Under the pieces are notes generated by a model. The model saw only the letters and a program-made list of their open reading frames with translations, ran no database searches and was not told where the DNA came from. Positions 32,277 through 43,624 of a stretch of DNA of 64,000 nt are shown piece by piece. How positions within the stretch are numbered: the first letter of the stretch is position 1; the number at the start of each line of letters is the position of its first letter. The position numbers and the translations under genes are program-made. The DNA is from Anthostomella pinea. Its lineage: Eukaryota > Ascomycota > Sordariomycetes > Xylariales > Xylariaceae. The stretch spans positions 248,001 to 312,000 of the forward strand of contig CAUWAG010000006.1 in the NCBI GenBank assembly GCA_963556695.1, read 5' to 3'.

Positions 32277-33626
32277 TTATCGCCAGGTGCTGCCCACAAT
32301 GACAGCACTCTCGCACGACGAATCCGTGCCAGCCACAGTGTAGCTTCGGTTCGGATCGCTCTCCCAGCTCGCCGTCCCCGATGACGCGACGTTGATAAAC
32401 TTGTACTCAAACGTTGTACCCGGTGCCAAGTTCACCGTGTAAGTCCATACGGGGTTCGCGGTCGTGTACTGCGCGGCCGACAGCGCGGGCGCGGAGTCCA
32501 CGTCCCAGTTGCCGAGCTCGGAGATCGAGCCGACCAACTTGATCGTCTGGCCGTAGGTCGTGGTGACTTGCTCGGTGAAGGTCACGGCCACGCTGCTAAG
32601 CGAGCAGGGGGTGGTTGTAGATGTTGTTGTCGGTACAGCCGTAGACGTCGTTGTCGGTACAGCTGTAGATGTGGACGTGGACGTACTACCGCCACCATCA
32701 CCGCCGCCCACGATCGCAATGTCGGCACAGCTGAGGTATATCTGCCCCGTCTGGAACGAGTTCCACTTCCAGCTCAGCAGGGTGTGCCCGCTGCTCGCGA
32801 AATCGGCCGGGATCTTTACCTGCTTCGAGACGGTGTAGCCGCCTGCAATGGTCGTGAGGCACGACCCCAAAGCCGCATTGTCGACGCCTTGGCATTTCGG
32901 ATTAGTCGCCGCTTCGAAGCCGTTGCAGGTGAACCAGTCATTGCGCCAGCACGGCTCGTCCTCCGTGCAGTCGGCGCTGTAATCGCACTGCGACGTGTGG
33001 GTCAGTACCTAGGAACAAAGGGGCAAGAAGCAGTTTGGGACATTTCGCTTACCTCATTCCCATCCACGTCCGTACACGCGAGCACGCCAGCCTCGAAGCA
33101 GTCCTCGGCGGCCTGCTTCTCATCGTCACTGGGCAAATAGGTGGGATCGAGAAACAGGTCCACCAGCGTCTGGTTGCTGCACAATCGGTAGGTGAACATG
33201 CCCCCGTGGTCGCCGTTGTGGTCGACGCACCACTGCACGTCGATGGTGTCACCCGCATTGTAGCTCGCCACCGTGTCCTCGCCCCAGCCGTAGGTGCTGG
33301 ACGGCTGGTTGTAGTCGACGCTGACTCGCGCGTTGTACCCGCAGATGCCGCTACGAGAGACGGCCGCCGAGTCGAGGTCCGGCCACGAGGCGACCGGCTC
33401 GAGGATGGTGCATTCGGGGCAGGTGTCTACACCGGCCTAGGGACGAGGGGAGGGATGTCAGTGGGTGGCGATGAACCTAGCAGGTTTGGAAAGGGGTCGG
33501 CCGGCTATCACTCACCTCATACCCAAGTCGAGTGCGGCTTGAGGGTATTGTAAGGTACCCATGGCCGGCGACTAGGGGAACGACGCCTGCTACCAGCAGG
33601 GCAATGGTACCCGACATGGACTTCAT
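32277..33626 (-). CDS. Starch-active lytic polysaccharide monooxygenase AA13 with CBM20
   Basis: Three exons (33626-33516, 33436-33053, 33008-32277) give 408 residues. The signal peptide from [14 protein letters not shown] is cut so that [16 protein letters not shown] starts the mature protein with the copper-binding histidine. AA13 blocks follow: [45 protein letters not shown] with the second histidine, and [13 protein letters not shown] analogue [14 protein letters not shown], then [22 protein letters not shown] Thr/Ser linker ([12 protein letters not shown]) joins a CBM20 starch-binding domain, with [26 protein letters not shown] and FEYKFINV. It oxidatively opens resistant starch. A TATATAAG element about 135 nt upstream of the ATG could be the TATA box. 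Confidence 0.94.
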
Positions 33627-36555
33627 CTTCGTATTGAAACGAGTATATCGACTAACTTGGTGTTGAAGCAGCGCAATGACTCGAAGGAAAGGGGAGAACC
33701 AAGAAAGTTCGTCGATGATGAACAGATATTCCAATTACCTATGATACTGCCGGAGATCTATCCTTATATACCCACGAGCGGAGCTGGCTTACATCTTCAG
33801 TCTCTCACTCAATTGCAGCAGCCTCCTGGATCCGACTCCATCGTCAACCTTCAACTGCTATAGTCAATCTCCGTCTGCTATGGGTAGTCAACCTCCGCAG
33901 CGGACCATAAAAAGGCCCGAGGTAGTCGCATTGCGCCGAGTAGAGCCGCGGACGAAGCACAGAGTGAAGACTCTTCCAAGCGAAGAGTTCTCGTATGCGC
34001 CACGTCACCCGACTCATATCGACACAAACCCCGCCCTCACTCCGCCTTCATCGATGAAGTCTGCCACCATCGTACCATCCGTAAATCTCGGGCGATTTTG
34101 CAGTCGGGCCGCGCTACATGCCCGCCGGGCGTTCGTCGGCGAGGCCATCATGATCCCAAGCGAAGGGACGCATAACTGCGGCGTGTATAAGGTAGGTAAG
34201 GTGCAAGACCAATGGGCGGCGGCTATAAAAAGGGGTCGAGTCCTGTACTGCAACTCCAGGTCAGGTGGGATTCTCCCCAATGGTCCTCCCCCAGGTTTAT
34301 GTACCCCAACTTCCATACCCGCATCTAGCCACCTTGGTTACTCCACGAATCACGATCATAGAAATTACCGACCGAACAACCGCCGAGTGAGCGTCCAGAC
34401 CACGGCAGACCTATCCGGTTTGAGGCTCCTTCCCCGGGAATCACCCCGATCTAGACGGCGCCGTCGCTCTCGGACGTTATGTCAGGTGCCGACTACATTA
34501 GCGTTAGGTATAATGCTAACCGAGATATAGCAACGCAAGAGGCGATTGTCATTTGTTTAGGAAAGATTGTTCCTTGGCCTTCGTAATTCCGCTTCATTTG
34601 TCTTCAGCAACATGGTGGCTTATGTCAGTGTTGACCTTGGGTCTTGAGCAGTTGATATACGCGAAGCACTAACCACCATGATGGCTTCAGCCAAACAATC
34701 AAGATCGAATGATCTCCAACAAGGCTCAGATATGCTTCAGTAGTAGTCGCAGCCATGACTGTCCGGTCATAGTTGCATGCTTGACCAGAGCTATCATATA
34801 CCAGACAGTCCTTATAGGCATCTTGACAGCGAAACCAGCGCACCTGGTTCGAACATTGGTTACCCATCGCCGATAATATTGGCTAAATGGCTCAGACTCC
34901 GACGTAACAGCAATATCCAGACTGCCTTCTAATGTTATCAGCTTTATGGGCTGCTTCAGCTATACGTCAGGTGAACGGAGAGAGCAAGCAGAACTGCCTG
35001 GTCAACCTTCTTGAGAGGAAAGTCTCATCGCTATGGCCTCCGGAGCCAACTACTCCAAGTCGATGACATCCACCGCGCCTGAATTCAGTGGCGTCTAGCC
35101 AGAGGGGATGGTCCGCTGTGTTCAGTATCGGTATGCGCAGATACCAGGACCCTATGGATCTTTGGCCAGGTCTCCCCGTAGTACAATGGCGGACAAAATT
35201 CAACGCTGGGTATTCTGCTACCAATAATATTGGAGATGCCGAAACGTCTAGAGAACATGGTTGAGACTAGATGACGGGCTCGCCAAGGAGCCGGGGCAAC
35301 GCCGCGGAAGCCTCCCTCATTGTGAAGTCGCCTTGGAGGCTATCCAATCAAAGTCTAGACACACTCTGACTGGCTCGCTCTTGTGAGCTGCGCAACGTAG
35401 TTCTTCACGTCGCAGTTTGAGTATCCCGGGTTCACTTCGCCTGGGATCTAGGCGAGATATTCTCGACGATGAGCTACAGTGTCCCAGACCGACCACATGC
35501 TTATCTCATCATCAAGTGCTACCATTCCATTGACAAGAGCTACACGAAGCCCTTGAAAAACCTTGCAATTAATCTAGTGTTCTGAATCCTCGGTTTCCTG
35601 AGGCACCAGTGTAGTCGATAAACAGGTCGTTCAACTTTTGCTACAGAACAGTTCGCTTGAGCGGTGGTACACATATGGCTTCGATTACGAGGTTTCGACT
35701 CGTGCGACATCTTGACCTGATGTCTAAGACTCAAGAAATTGTGAAGAAACGACGAAATCACAGCAATCTGGCTGCATACAAGCTTAGGGGTATAAACAGG
35801 GGAGTTACCTTTCATGTGGACAGCGATACGTCTGCTTCGTATGCGTGGCGGTTTCCGACTGCTGATCAGCAATCGACAGGCCTGGATGTTTGGACAATCT
35901 CGCAATGTTGCGCGTGAGTATCCCAGTCATTAGCAGTTCTGATGGATAGACATAATGCCTCTCAACATCTCCGCCTCACCTTCCGATCAGGATCATGATG
36001 CGGCCAGGGATATACTTCATTGGTTTTCCGCAGAGCCAATGTAGCTATTACTCACTCCCATCGTAACAGTTGCCCATAATACCAAGAAAGCCACCATACG
36101 CAGTCAGCCGCACTAGCAGTGGAGTATACATCCGAATTGGTGATCATTAGCTATATATGAGTTGCTGCCGAGGAGTCTTGACTTCGGTTCCGCGTTCAGC
36201 CTTGTCGACTTGGTTTGGACAGGAACATCAAATGGCTGCATCTCTTGGACCTAGAAGTATATATATAATGGCGGTATGAGCTACAGTGAAAAGGGAGAAG
36301 ATTCGAGGGAGTCCGCACCGTCCGGTCGCGCCGTTTCGACATTGAAAATTATGCAGTGCCGGCTGACGGTATGTATGGACATGCCCTAGGCAACCAAAAT
36401 GATCAACGAGGCAACGTGCCCGAGCATCACCGTACCTGAGCAACGTACACTAGCAAATAGTCTTCCGGAGATTTTCTTACTGTGGCGACCACACAAGCGC
36501 AGGCAGGTCCTTCTCTTTCGGCAATCCATTGCTATCCGTACCGAAGCACAGCACC
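33627..36555. other. Long gene-poor stretch
   Basis: Nearly 3 kb without a frame I can support. A cysteine-containing minus frame at 34625-34867 (SNQVRWFRCQDAYKDCLVYD) lacks a signal peptide and a clear start. No repeats, inverted ends or RNA genes were seen. Confidence 0.4.
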
Positions 36556-37640
36556 ATGAGTTGGGAGGATCACGATGCGGGCTTGTATGCCTTTGGTGAT
36601 CACCTGCATACTGCGAACATCAGCAACCCGACTCATGAGAGTCACGAGCGAAGGGTATGGCACGCAGTGCACTCAGTTCTTGTGTGCAAGCATCCATCTA
36701 TCGAGAGGCTGACTTTTGGGTTTCCAACAGGGATTTCACCGAGATACAACATCCCACGAAAACAACGCACCCGACATGATCGATCCTCGTCTTTCAGCAA
36801 GAAGACCCAAGTACACTCATTGGAATACCCCTAGCTCCTCACCAGGCATACATCGACTTCCATGGACCTAAATACAACATACTACCCCTTTACGCGGCCA
36901 GCGGTCCCGGTATGTACAGAGACGGCCAGCTTCACAACCCCAATCAGACTCTGCAGTACGGCCAAAGCACCGCGTACCAGTCAGACATGCGTTTATCTGC
37001 CCAGTATGGCCCAGTCGCTCATTCAGGCGGACCGTACCTTAGCGGAACCTCGGCACCGACAAACCAACTAGGCGGACCATCCCAGGCTGTCCCCAGAACT
37101 AGGAACGCTGCACTTGAGGATAATTCTTCGTCAATTCTGGAAGGGAGTGCACATGCTTTTACAGCCGAAGACCATGACGGCACCACCGCGCCGCTGCCCA
37201 AGCGGAAGCGAAAAAGAGCATCCAACCCGTGCCAGCGGTGTAGACGCATAAAACGACCCTGCCAGGAACAGCGACCACGGTGCTCGAGCTGCGAGCTTGC
37301 AGACGAAGATTGCGTTTACGTACCCGGCAAGAGACGCGGCCCGGCCCCCAAGAGCAACGCCTCAACGCTGGCAGAGGGAATACTGGGGCTGATTCACAGA
37401 GACAACCCAGATCTCGAGAATCAAATCAAGGAATTTCTGGAGGGACAGGACGAAAGCGGCAAACAGAGAGTCGCGTACATCGAGGCCGAGGAGAACAAGT
37501 CAGACTTGGTGAAGTCGTTTCGAAGTGGTTCGCTTTCAGGCCTGTTTGGAGCATCAGAGGAACGATCCAGCGTATCTTCAGTTGAGGTCTTGCCCCGTCG
37601 CGTTTCTCTGGTTTTCCTGCCTTCTTGGGAAGCTTGGTAG
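36556..37640 (+). CDS. Zn2Cys6 (GAL4-type) DNA-binding protein, short
   Basis: Exon 1 (36556-36654) reads MSWEDHDAGLYAFGDHLH; an intron GTATGG...CAACAG (36655-36730) follows. The middle exon structure between 36731 and about 36870 is uncertain because two frames must be joined. From 36912 to 37640 the frame is continuous. A basic stretch PLPKRKRKRASNP precedes the zinc cluster CQRCRRIKRPC...RCSSCELADEDC, spaced C-x2-C-x6-C-x6-C-x2-C-x6-C, followed by VYVPGKRRGPAPK. The rest (about 80 residues) is charged and Ser-rich. There is no fungal-specific regulatory (middle homology) domain, which most such regulators have. It probably acts in the nucleus on CGG-containing sites; targets are unknown. 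The ending SWEAW before TAG may be a truncation. Confidence 0.7.
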
Positions 37641-38494
37641 CCCTATGCATGACAGCTCCGAGAGATGCCCACCGCCCCGGGATCGTTAGGGGTAGGGTTA
37701 GGCAGGAAGGAGCTCAAGGAGCAGAACCGATCGTCTAAGCTGCTCCATGGAGACTATGGCGATACCTGGGCAAGATGATTCCTCGTAACCTTCACAACGC
37801 TTCAGACGTGAGGAATACGAGAGACAAGCCCTCATAGACAAATGTGTATGTAAGACTGCAGAGAGAGGAGGAGGAAGTTAATGATGCAAAGGTCCCGTCT
37901 CGATACAATGTCCCAATGTACTCATCTCATAAGACTCCAGCACACTGTTCGCGCTGATGAGTGTGCATTTCATGTTGGGGGTTTCATTTGGCCCCATAAG
38001 TTACGGTTCAACGGACAAAACCTGATGGTGTGCATGTCGGCGCACCATTTATACTCGATAGATGCTGCAGCTGCCTGTTGCATGCGCACATTCAGATTGC
38101 ATTACAGTCACTGGATGAGGCATGAAGGTGTGACTTTCAATTGTATCTCTTTTCAACTGTACTGCACCCCGGATCTTGCTACTTGATGACCCGTGTCCCA
38201 AACTAACTCATCTCCGTGCTTGCAAATCGCTGCTTGAAGCTCAGGTACAGTGCGTGTATCCGTCTCAGCAACATGCATATGTCTCCTTCCTCCCATATCC
38301 CCCCATATCCTCCCATAAGCCATTCGATAATGTTGCTGGTAATGCAGCCAGTTAACTCACGCCATGCATTATGCATCCTAACACCGTAGATGCACCGACG
38401 ACTTCGGTATTGCCGATGCGTTGTCGTTGTTGTCCCGAGAACTAGGCTTCGTCCGCTGTTGTGCCCACGACCGCTGAATAAATTTCCTCTCTGC
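37641..38494. other. Intergenic, no gene recognised
   Basis: Holds a short telomere-like run (TTAGGGGTAGGGTTAGG at 37686-37702), too short to be an array, and otherwise nothing recognisable. Confidence 0.4.
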
Positions 38495-39427
38495 TCATTT
38501 CCAGATAGCGGCCTGAACGGTTGACTTGACTCGGTGCGGTCTTTTCGTGCTTTTTGAGGGCGCGTTTGGTATGATAACATGCTCAGACGCCGGTCGCTGC
38601 TGTGGCGGGAAAAGCTCCGTGGACAACCCGGATGGCAGTTTGGCGGTTTTAAGGTTTTTGTCGGCGGCGGTTTTTTTGCGAGGAGATTCGGCCTCAGGTT
38701 CGCGGTTTTTGAGGGTCAGACCATTACGACAGGCGCAAGTTCGCCTGTGATCGAACAGGCTGGGTCCTTGTTGCCTGTTCGGATGTCTTTGCTCGGCCCA
38801 GAGATGGCTGAAGGTGGGCGTGCAGCTGAAGTAGAGCGCCTTGGACAGCGCACGCATCTGATTCGTGATCAGCTGGCCAGGCTCGGCCTTGAGTAGCATG
38901 ATTTCCTTCATCTTGTCCCAGACGTGGACGTAGCAGTGGTGTTGCGTGACTCCTGCGAGAATGTTTTCCCTGTTGAGATGTGAGGCGTCTGAGACGTAAC
39001 GCTGGACCATTCTGGTAACCACCCCTCTGAACTGTTGGCACTCAGCAGGCCACTTATTGGTCGTTTGGCAGAAGCGGTGGTTGCGTCTGAGAGACGCCTC
39101 GATGTCTTCGAGCATCGTTGGGTCGTGCTCGGCCAGACTTTTCATGAGGGCTTCGGCGTCGCGTTGGTGCTTTCTTATTGCTCGGAGTAGCAAAGCGCTG
39201 TCTTGGACTTTGTTGAGCTCGTGGAAGACTCGATGGTCTACACCGCTGATGTTTTCTCCTGGCGTATGTGACTCGGGGGAGCCCGGCGGCGTGTCTTGCG
39301 TGGCCTGCGGTGTCGACGCTGTATCGCTTGATGCTGGGCCTGGTTGACTCGACTTGCTGAACCTGATGGTTACACTCTCTTCGAGAGAAACCTTCAGTAA
39401 TTCCTTTGCTAGCGGCGAGTAACCCAT
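38495..39427 (-). CDS. Hypothetical protein, 310 residues
   Basis: A long uninterrupted frame from ATG 39427 (MGYSPLAKELLKVSLEE). The first ~65 residues are Ser/Pro/Thr-rich and probably disordered. Residues ~65-215 look helical and folded (DHRVFHELNKVQDSALLLRAI, DAEALMKSLAEHDPTMLEDI, FRGVVTRMVQRYVSDASHLN). The tail is Lys/Arg-rich (ESPRKKTAADKNLK, KSTKRPHRVK), which would suit nuclear or nucleic-acid association. I do not recognise the family. Length and composition support a real gene, but the only test here is the open frame. A second minus frame (39490-39750) upstream might be a 5' exon, without clear splice sites. Confidence 0.45.
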   Translation of the reverse strand: MGYSPLAKELLKVSLEESVTIRFSKSSQPGPASSDTASTPQATQDTPPGSPESHTPGENISGVDHRVFHELNKVQDSALLLRAIRKHQRDAEALMKSLAEHDPTMLEDIEASLRRNHRFCQTTNKWPAECQQFRGVVTRMVQRYVSDASHLNRENILAGVTQHHCYVHVWDKMKEIMLLKAEPGQLITNQMRALSKALYFSCTPTFSHLWAEQRHPNRQQGPSLFDHRRTCACRNGLTLKNREPEAESPRKKTAADKNLKTAKLPSGLSTELFPPQQRPASEHVIIPNAPSKSTKRPHRVKSTVQAAIWK

Positions 39428-41225
39428 CTTTGCTATCTGACGTTGAAATAGGCAGTGGCTGTTAGAGTAAGTTCGGTGCCTGAGGTTGATTATAATTTAT
39501 GTTGGTGGTTGGTTGAATAGGTTAGGTGTATGGACTTGGTTTTGTCGGTGGTTTTATGAATGAGTTCAGGCTCTCGTGTCGGGCCTGTAAGAAATGGGGC
39601 GATGGCCAAGTTAAAAGATGGAAACGCTTCTCCGAAATCAATTAATTCACTCAGAGTGGGGAGCTGTGTTATAGTTTCTACATTGAGCGCGTTAGAAAAC
39701 TCTATTGGCCCCGGAGAAGGGTTGAATGTATAATCTCTAACTACTCCCATTGATAGTCAACTCCACCCTCAATGTCCAGTCGTAGAGTTACCATGAGCTT
39801 GGTATTGACCTCCAGACGTAGCGATGTGTCCATAATATATACAATTCATTTCGCATCTCGAAAAAGAAGATGCACCAGTGTCGCATTCCTCTCGATAATC
39901 CTCTCAATGCGTGTGGTCATCTCAGGTTTTGCTTCGCTTCCAAGTACCCTCCCACGCAGCCCACCGTGCTTGAAACTCTATAAATCCATCTCCGCAACTT
40001 CAGTGGCTACAAGGTTTGGCCAAACTTCAGCCTTTACTTGATGTACAGTGATACAATCAGCAACTGTGGGACGGCTGAGTCTATATTTTCACAGCAAACT
40101 TCGTTTCGATGCGGCCTGCCAGGCTCTCCCGCCTTGGTGCATCAGATTCTCAGAAGCATAACTTTTTAACTTTTCAGGGCATATTTTCCCACCTCTGACA
40201 GCCTCTGGAAGTAGAAGACAGTTTCTTTAGTAGGTAGTTCCCCATGAGTTTACCATGGAGCAATGAAGCCTCTTGGATACCATCGCTATGGTGTTGAGTG
40301 CACTACTCCAGCACCAGCTATACCTGCAATACGAACCACAGTAACTGAAACCTCTAGACTAAAATATAATACTTCCACAGTCTGCGCTCCGCTGGCCCTG
40401 AACGCAGTCATTCGGTTGGAGCGCATGGACACCTCGCCGTGCGCAGTACCACAATCATGGTGCGTACAAGGTACGAGGCATTCCGTAGACTTCGTGTTCC
40501 CAACCCAGCAGACTGAGAGATGGTATCGACGTTGTGGAAGCAATCCAGGCTCTGCCGCAACCTTGAGCAAATTAACGATACTTTAATTTTATTTTATTTT
40601 ATTTTAATTTTAGTGGCATATGGCTGAACTCTGTTCGTCTTCTCCCTCAGCCTTGACGCCAATATGGCTCCAGCGCATCCGGTAGAATCCGGCCGCGACT
40701 CCACGGTCATTCCGATGGAGTGAACGAACAAAGAACCCCCCTGTCTGAAGGGCGGTTTAGTGTGGTTCCTGACACCGGCGAGCTGAAAGGGGCAAACGCT
40801 AGCCTCCGTCTCACTTGCTCGCTCAGCCTCAGAACTCCACAGCACTAGGTAAGCTGTGCCTACCATTTTTGCCGTTGTGACTCAAACGCCGTGAAGCAGC
40901 TGCCTGAATAGACGTATCATTTCGAGCCTGAGTCTCAGTCACATCTGGCAAGAGAGACCCACGGCGTCTTTTCCTTACTTAAGACGAAGGCGCCCCTCCC
41001 GTCGTCTTTGCATCTACCGCGCACTCTCCCTCTCCCTCTCTGTGTAGTATCAAGGGTTTTGACGGAGCTTCTCTTCTGCCTTCTATCCTCTCAACATCTG
41101 TTCTCTCAACATCTGCTACTCGATCCGTGCGAGCTGGTCTCTTCAGATCTCGGGACGAACTTCTGGAATTCCCTCTTGCCCAGTGCAGACCAAATAGGAG
41201 CGCTACCGGCCGCACCACCGTCAAG
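39428..41225. other. Intergenic, no gene recognised
   Basis: Contains a short (TTTTA)n microsatellite at about 40585-40611. The C/T-rich stretch before 41226 is the 5' leader of the next gene; its frame is open back to 41127, but the added residues look like translated leader. Confidence 0.45.
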
Positions 41226-43322
41226 ATGCCATCTGCAGGTCACACCGGGATCAACATGTCGCCCCTCGGCCACCAGCGTTTACTCCTCGACATCCGGGAG
41301 ATGATAGAACAGCCGTATCCGAACATTACTCTCATCCCCGAAGACCACGATATCCGGTCAGCATGTTTGGTCCTGACACCTGATAATTATGAGCCGCTCC
41401 ATCTCACCGTCAGAGTTGGGGACCAGTATCCTCTGAATGCGCCAGAGGTATCCATGGACTCAGATATCATCCACCCAAATGTATTTGGAGACTACATCTG
41501 TGCGACCATCTTGAATACGTCGGACGGATGGACCCCGGCCTACACGCTCAAGGGCACCGCGATTCAACTACTCAGTTTCTTCGACAGCGAGAGCCTCGAG
41601 CGGGACTACGGAGGAGGACGACAAGACTTGGCTGATTATCAAAATGTCGACGCCAGGTACCTGAAAGAGCCATACAAGTGCAACAAATGCCACTTTGGCT
41701 CTACATACCTGCAGTCAATACGGCCGCGACAGGCTACCTCACGCGCTTATGATGCGCGCGTGGACGCCATTCCCGAGCAGTGGCCCATCTTGGGCGAAGT
41801 TGTTACGCCCCCGAAAGGCTCTCTGGGGCGAACGTCGAACATCTCGCGGGTCACGGATGGCACACAGCAACTTGACTCCGACGGGCCGCCCAGTGCAGTA
41901 TTCGCCATGAACAAATTACCCAACGAGGTCCTACTGCTGATCATCGACCACCTCGAGGACTTCAAGCACCTGACTACCTTCGCCAGCGCCTGGCCTAGAG
42001 TCAGCGCAATCGTCCGTGACTTCGATGTCGTCCGGCAGCGGGAACTGCAATGTTTCTGCCTCAAGCAGGGATACCAGTCCGCCGGGCTCGGCGTGGGAGT
42101 TGACGTCAATCGAGGCCAGCTCTCATCCGAGTTCGAGCTTCTGTCCCGACAGGCCTACCGAGAGCTGAGCGTCCGCTGGTCAATTCACCATGTGCCCTTC
42201 CAATACTGGCTGCCTCTGCCAATCTCCCGACGACACTGGGGCAAAGTGAAGGGCGATCTCAAGGACTTCAAGGACCAGGTGAATCCGCATATCAAGAGCG
42301 CAACGAACTCCGATGCTCGATTCTTGTTCACCTTCATGAACGATATCGTGGTCAGGCTGAATGAAGTCGCGGTCGACACGGGCTACGAGATCGGAAGACA
42401 CGCTAAAAAGAAGAGTACCCTTCTCCATGCATCAGAAAAGGCCATCGAGTCCTACTTCCACCTCTTCCACCTGCTCGTCTGCCTAGCCACCGAGAACCCC
42501 TCCGTCGTGCAACAGGCCAACCAGCTGCTGCAGAACTTCGCCGCTGGCAAGCAGTCCAAGACCGACTGCCCCAACCTCGGCCACCTCCTCATCGCCCTTC
42601 TGATCTCCGACGTCGAGGTGACCGAGGCGTTGACCAAGTCCATCGTCACTGAGGCCATCACCCGCAACGTCGTCTGGCTGCTGAACAGCATGCCGGAGCT
42701 GTCGTTCATGGAGAGGCAGAGCGTGTCGCCCTACCGCCTCGACAAGACGTTTCAAGGGTCGCGTACCTCCTACCGCCTACTCATGTTCTCGGAGCTATTC
42801 CGGCGGACTGCGCGGCCCTCCCACCAGAAGCCCCTGACCCAAGTGCGCGACGAGCTCTTTGAGCGCCACGGCGCACCGCCGCGCGACGCAGCGGCCCGTC
42901 TGGCGTCTGAGGTGCGACGTCTGCACACTATCAATGACTTCCCGGCCTTCATGAAGGAGATGGGCATTCGCAAAGCGCCTGCCCCAGACAACTTCACGGA
43001 CGTGCTGCGCAAGACCGTCGATGCCAGCATGCGCAAGGGGTATTCCCGACCGGGGCTGACACAGGACGACGCCATGCTCTTGCGCCATCAGAGGGACCCC
43101 GATCTGTTGCTGACGAATGCGCAGAAGGAAGCGGTGGGTAACTACCGGTACATCAATGTCAATCTGGAGCGGGTCAGCTTCTTTCCTGGAGGTCGAGGTC
43201 GTGGTGGATTTCGCGGAGGACGCGGAGACGGCCGTGGACGAGGAAATGGAAATGGTGGCCGAGGTGGTCCGATGCCTAGAGGTAGAGGTGGTTACAGTAG
43301 AGGCTTTCTTGGAGGATACTAG
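41226..43322 (+). CDS. E2-like UBC domain + F-box + RGG-tail fusion protein
   Basis: A 698-residue single-exon protein from ATG 41226 (TCAAG before ATG). Residues ~15-120 match the ubiquitin-conjugating core: QYPLNAPEVSMDSDIIHPN with the HPN motif, then C92 in YICATIL at the active-cysteine position, and DGWTPAYTLKG after it. A CNKC pair lies at 152-155. An F-box follows at ~229-265 (MNKLPNEVLLLIIDHLEDF, SAWPRVSAIV). Residues ~270-640 form a long helical region of unknown fold. The last ~50 residues are GRGRGGFRGGRG-type RGG repeats, usually RNA-binding and methylated. F-boxes bind Skp1, so the layout puts a substrate-receptor module and an E2-like domain in one chain. Whether C92 is catalytic is unknown. 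Confidence 0.85.
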   Translation: MPSAGHTGINMSPLGHQRLLLDIREMIEQPYPNITLIPEDHDIRSACLVLTPDNYEPLHLTVRVGDQYPLNAPEVSMDSDIIHPNVFGDYICATILNTSDGWTPAYTLKGTAIQLLSFFDSESLERDYGGGRQDLADYQNVDARYLKEPYKCNKCHFGSTYLQSIRPRQATSRAYDARVDAIPEQWPILGEVVTPPKGSLGRTSNISRVTDGTQQLDSDGPPSAVFAMNKLPNEVLLLIIDHLEDFKHLTTFASAWPRVSAIVRDFDVVRQRELQCFCLKQGYQSAGLGVGVDVNRGQLSSEFELLSRQAYRELSVRWSIHHVPFQYWLPLPISRRHWGKVKGDLKDFKDQVNPHIKSATNSDARFLFTFMNDIVVRLNEVAVDTGYEIGRHAKKKSTLLHASEKAIESYFHLFHLLVCLATENPSVVQQANQLLQNFAAGKQSKTDCPNLGHLLIALLISDVEVTEALTKSIVTEAITRNVVWLLNSMPELSFMERQSVSPYRLDKTFQGSRTSYRLLMFSELFRRTARPSHQKPLTQVRDELFERHGAPPRDAAARLASEVRRLHTINDFPAFMKEMGIRKAPAPDNFTDVLRKTVDASMRKGYSRPGLTQDDAMLLRHQRDPDLLLTNAQKEAVGNYRYINVNLERVSFFPGGRGRGGFRGGRGDGRGRGNGNGGRGGPMPRGRGGYSRGFLGGY

Positions 43323-43624
43323 CCCTCGTCATCGGGCTGCGTCGATGATTAGACCTAGTCGTGGGTAGCGAGCTTCTTGATCCGGGTAGCCCAAATGGAT
43401 GCAGCATTACTTCACAGTTGCTTACTACTTTTCCCATGTACTACCTTCGCCAACTCACTCTCGTGACTTGCTTAACTCAACGGTAAACCAGTATACACCA
43501 TTGACTTGTCCCGAATTGTTCGAGGCCAGCAGAGCAAAGCAGGGTTAGTTATCACTTCTCTGATTGAACCAGCCCTTGGGTTTTCACCAGCAATGAGCAG
43601 CTGGATCTAAAGATCGCAGACCAC
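43323..43624. other. Convergent intergenic gap
   Basis: Short 3' flanks of two convergent genes; nothing else is seen. Confidence 0.5.

Noticed and set aside
37686..37702. Telomere-like TTAGGG run
   Set aside because: Only about two and a half units and internal; too short to call a telomeric or interstitial array.
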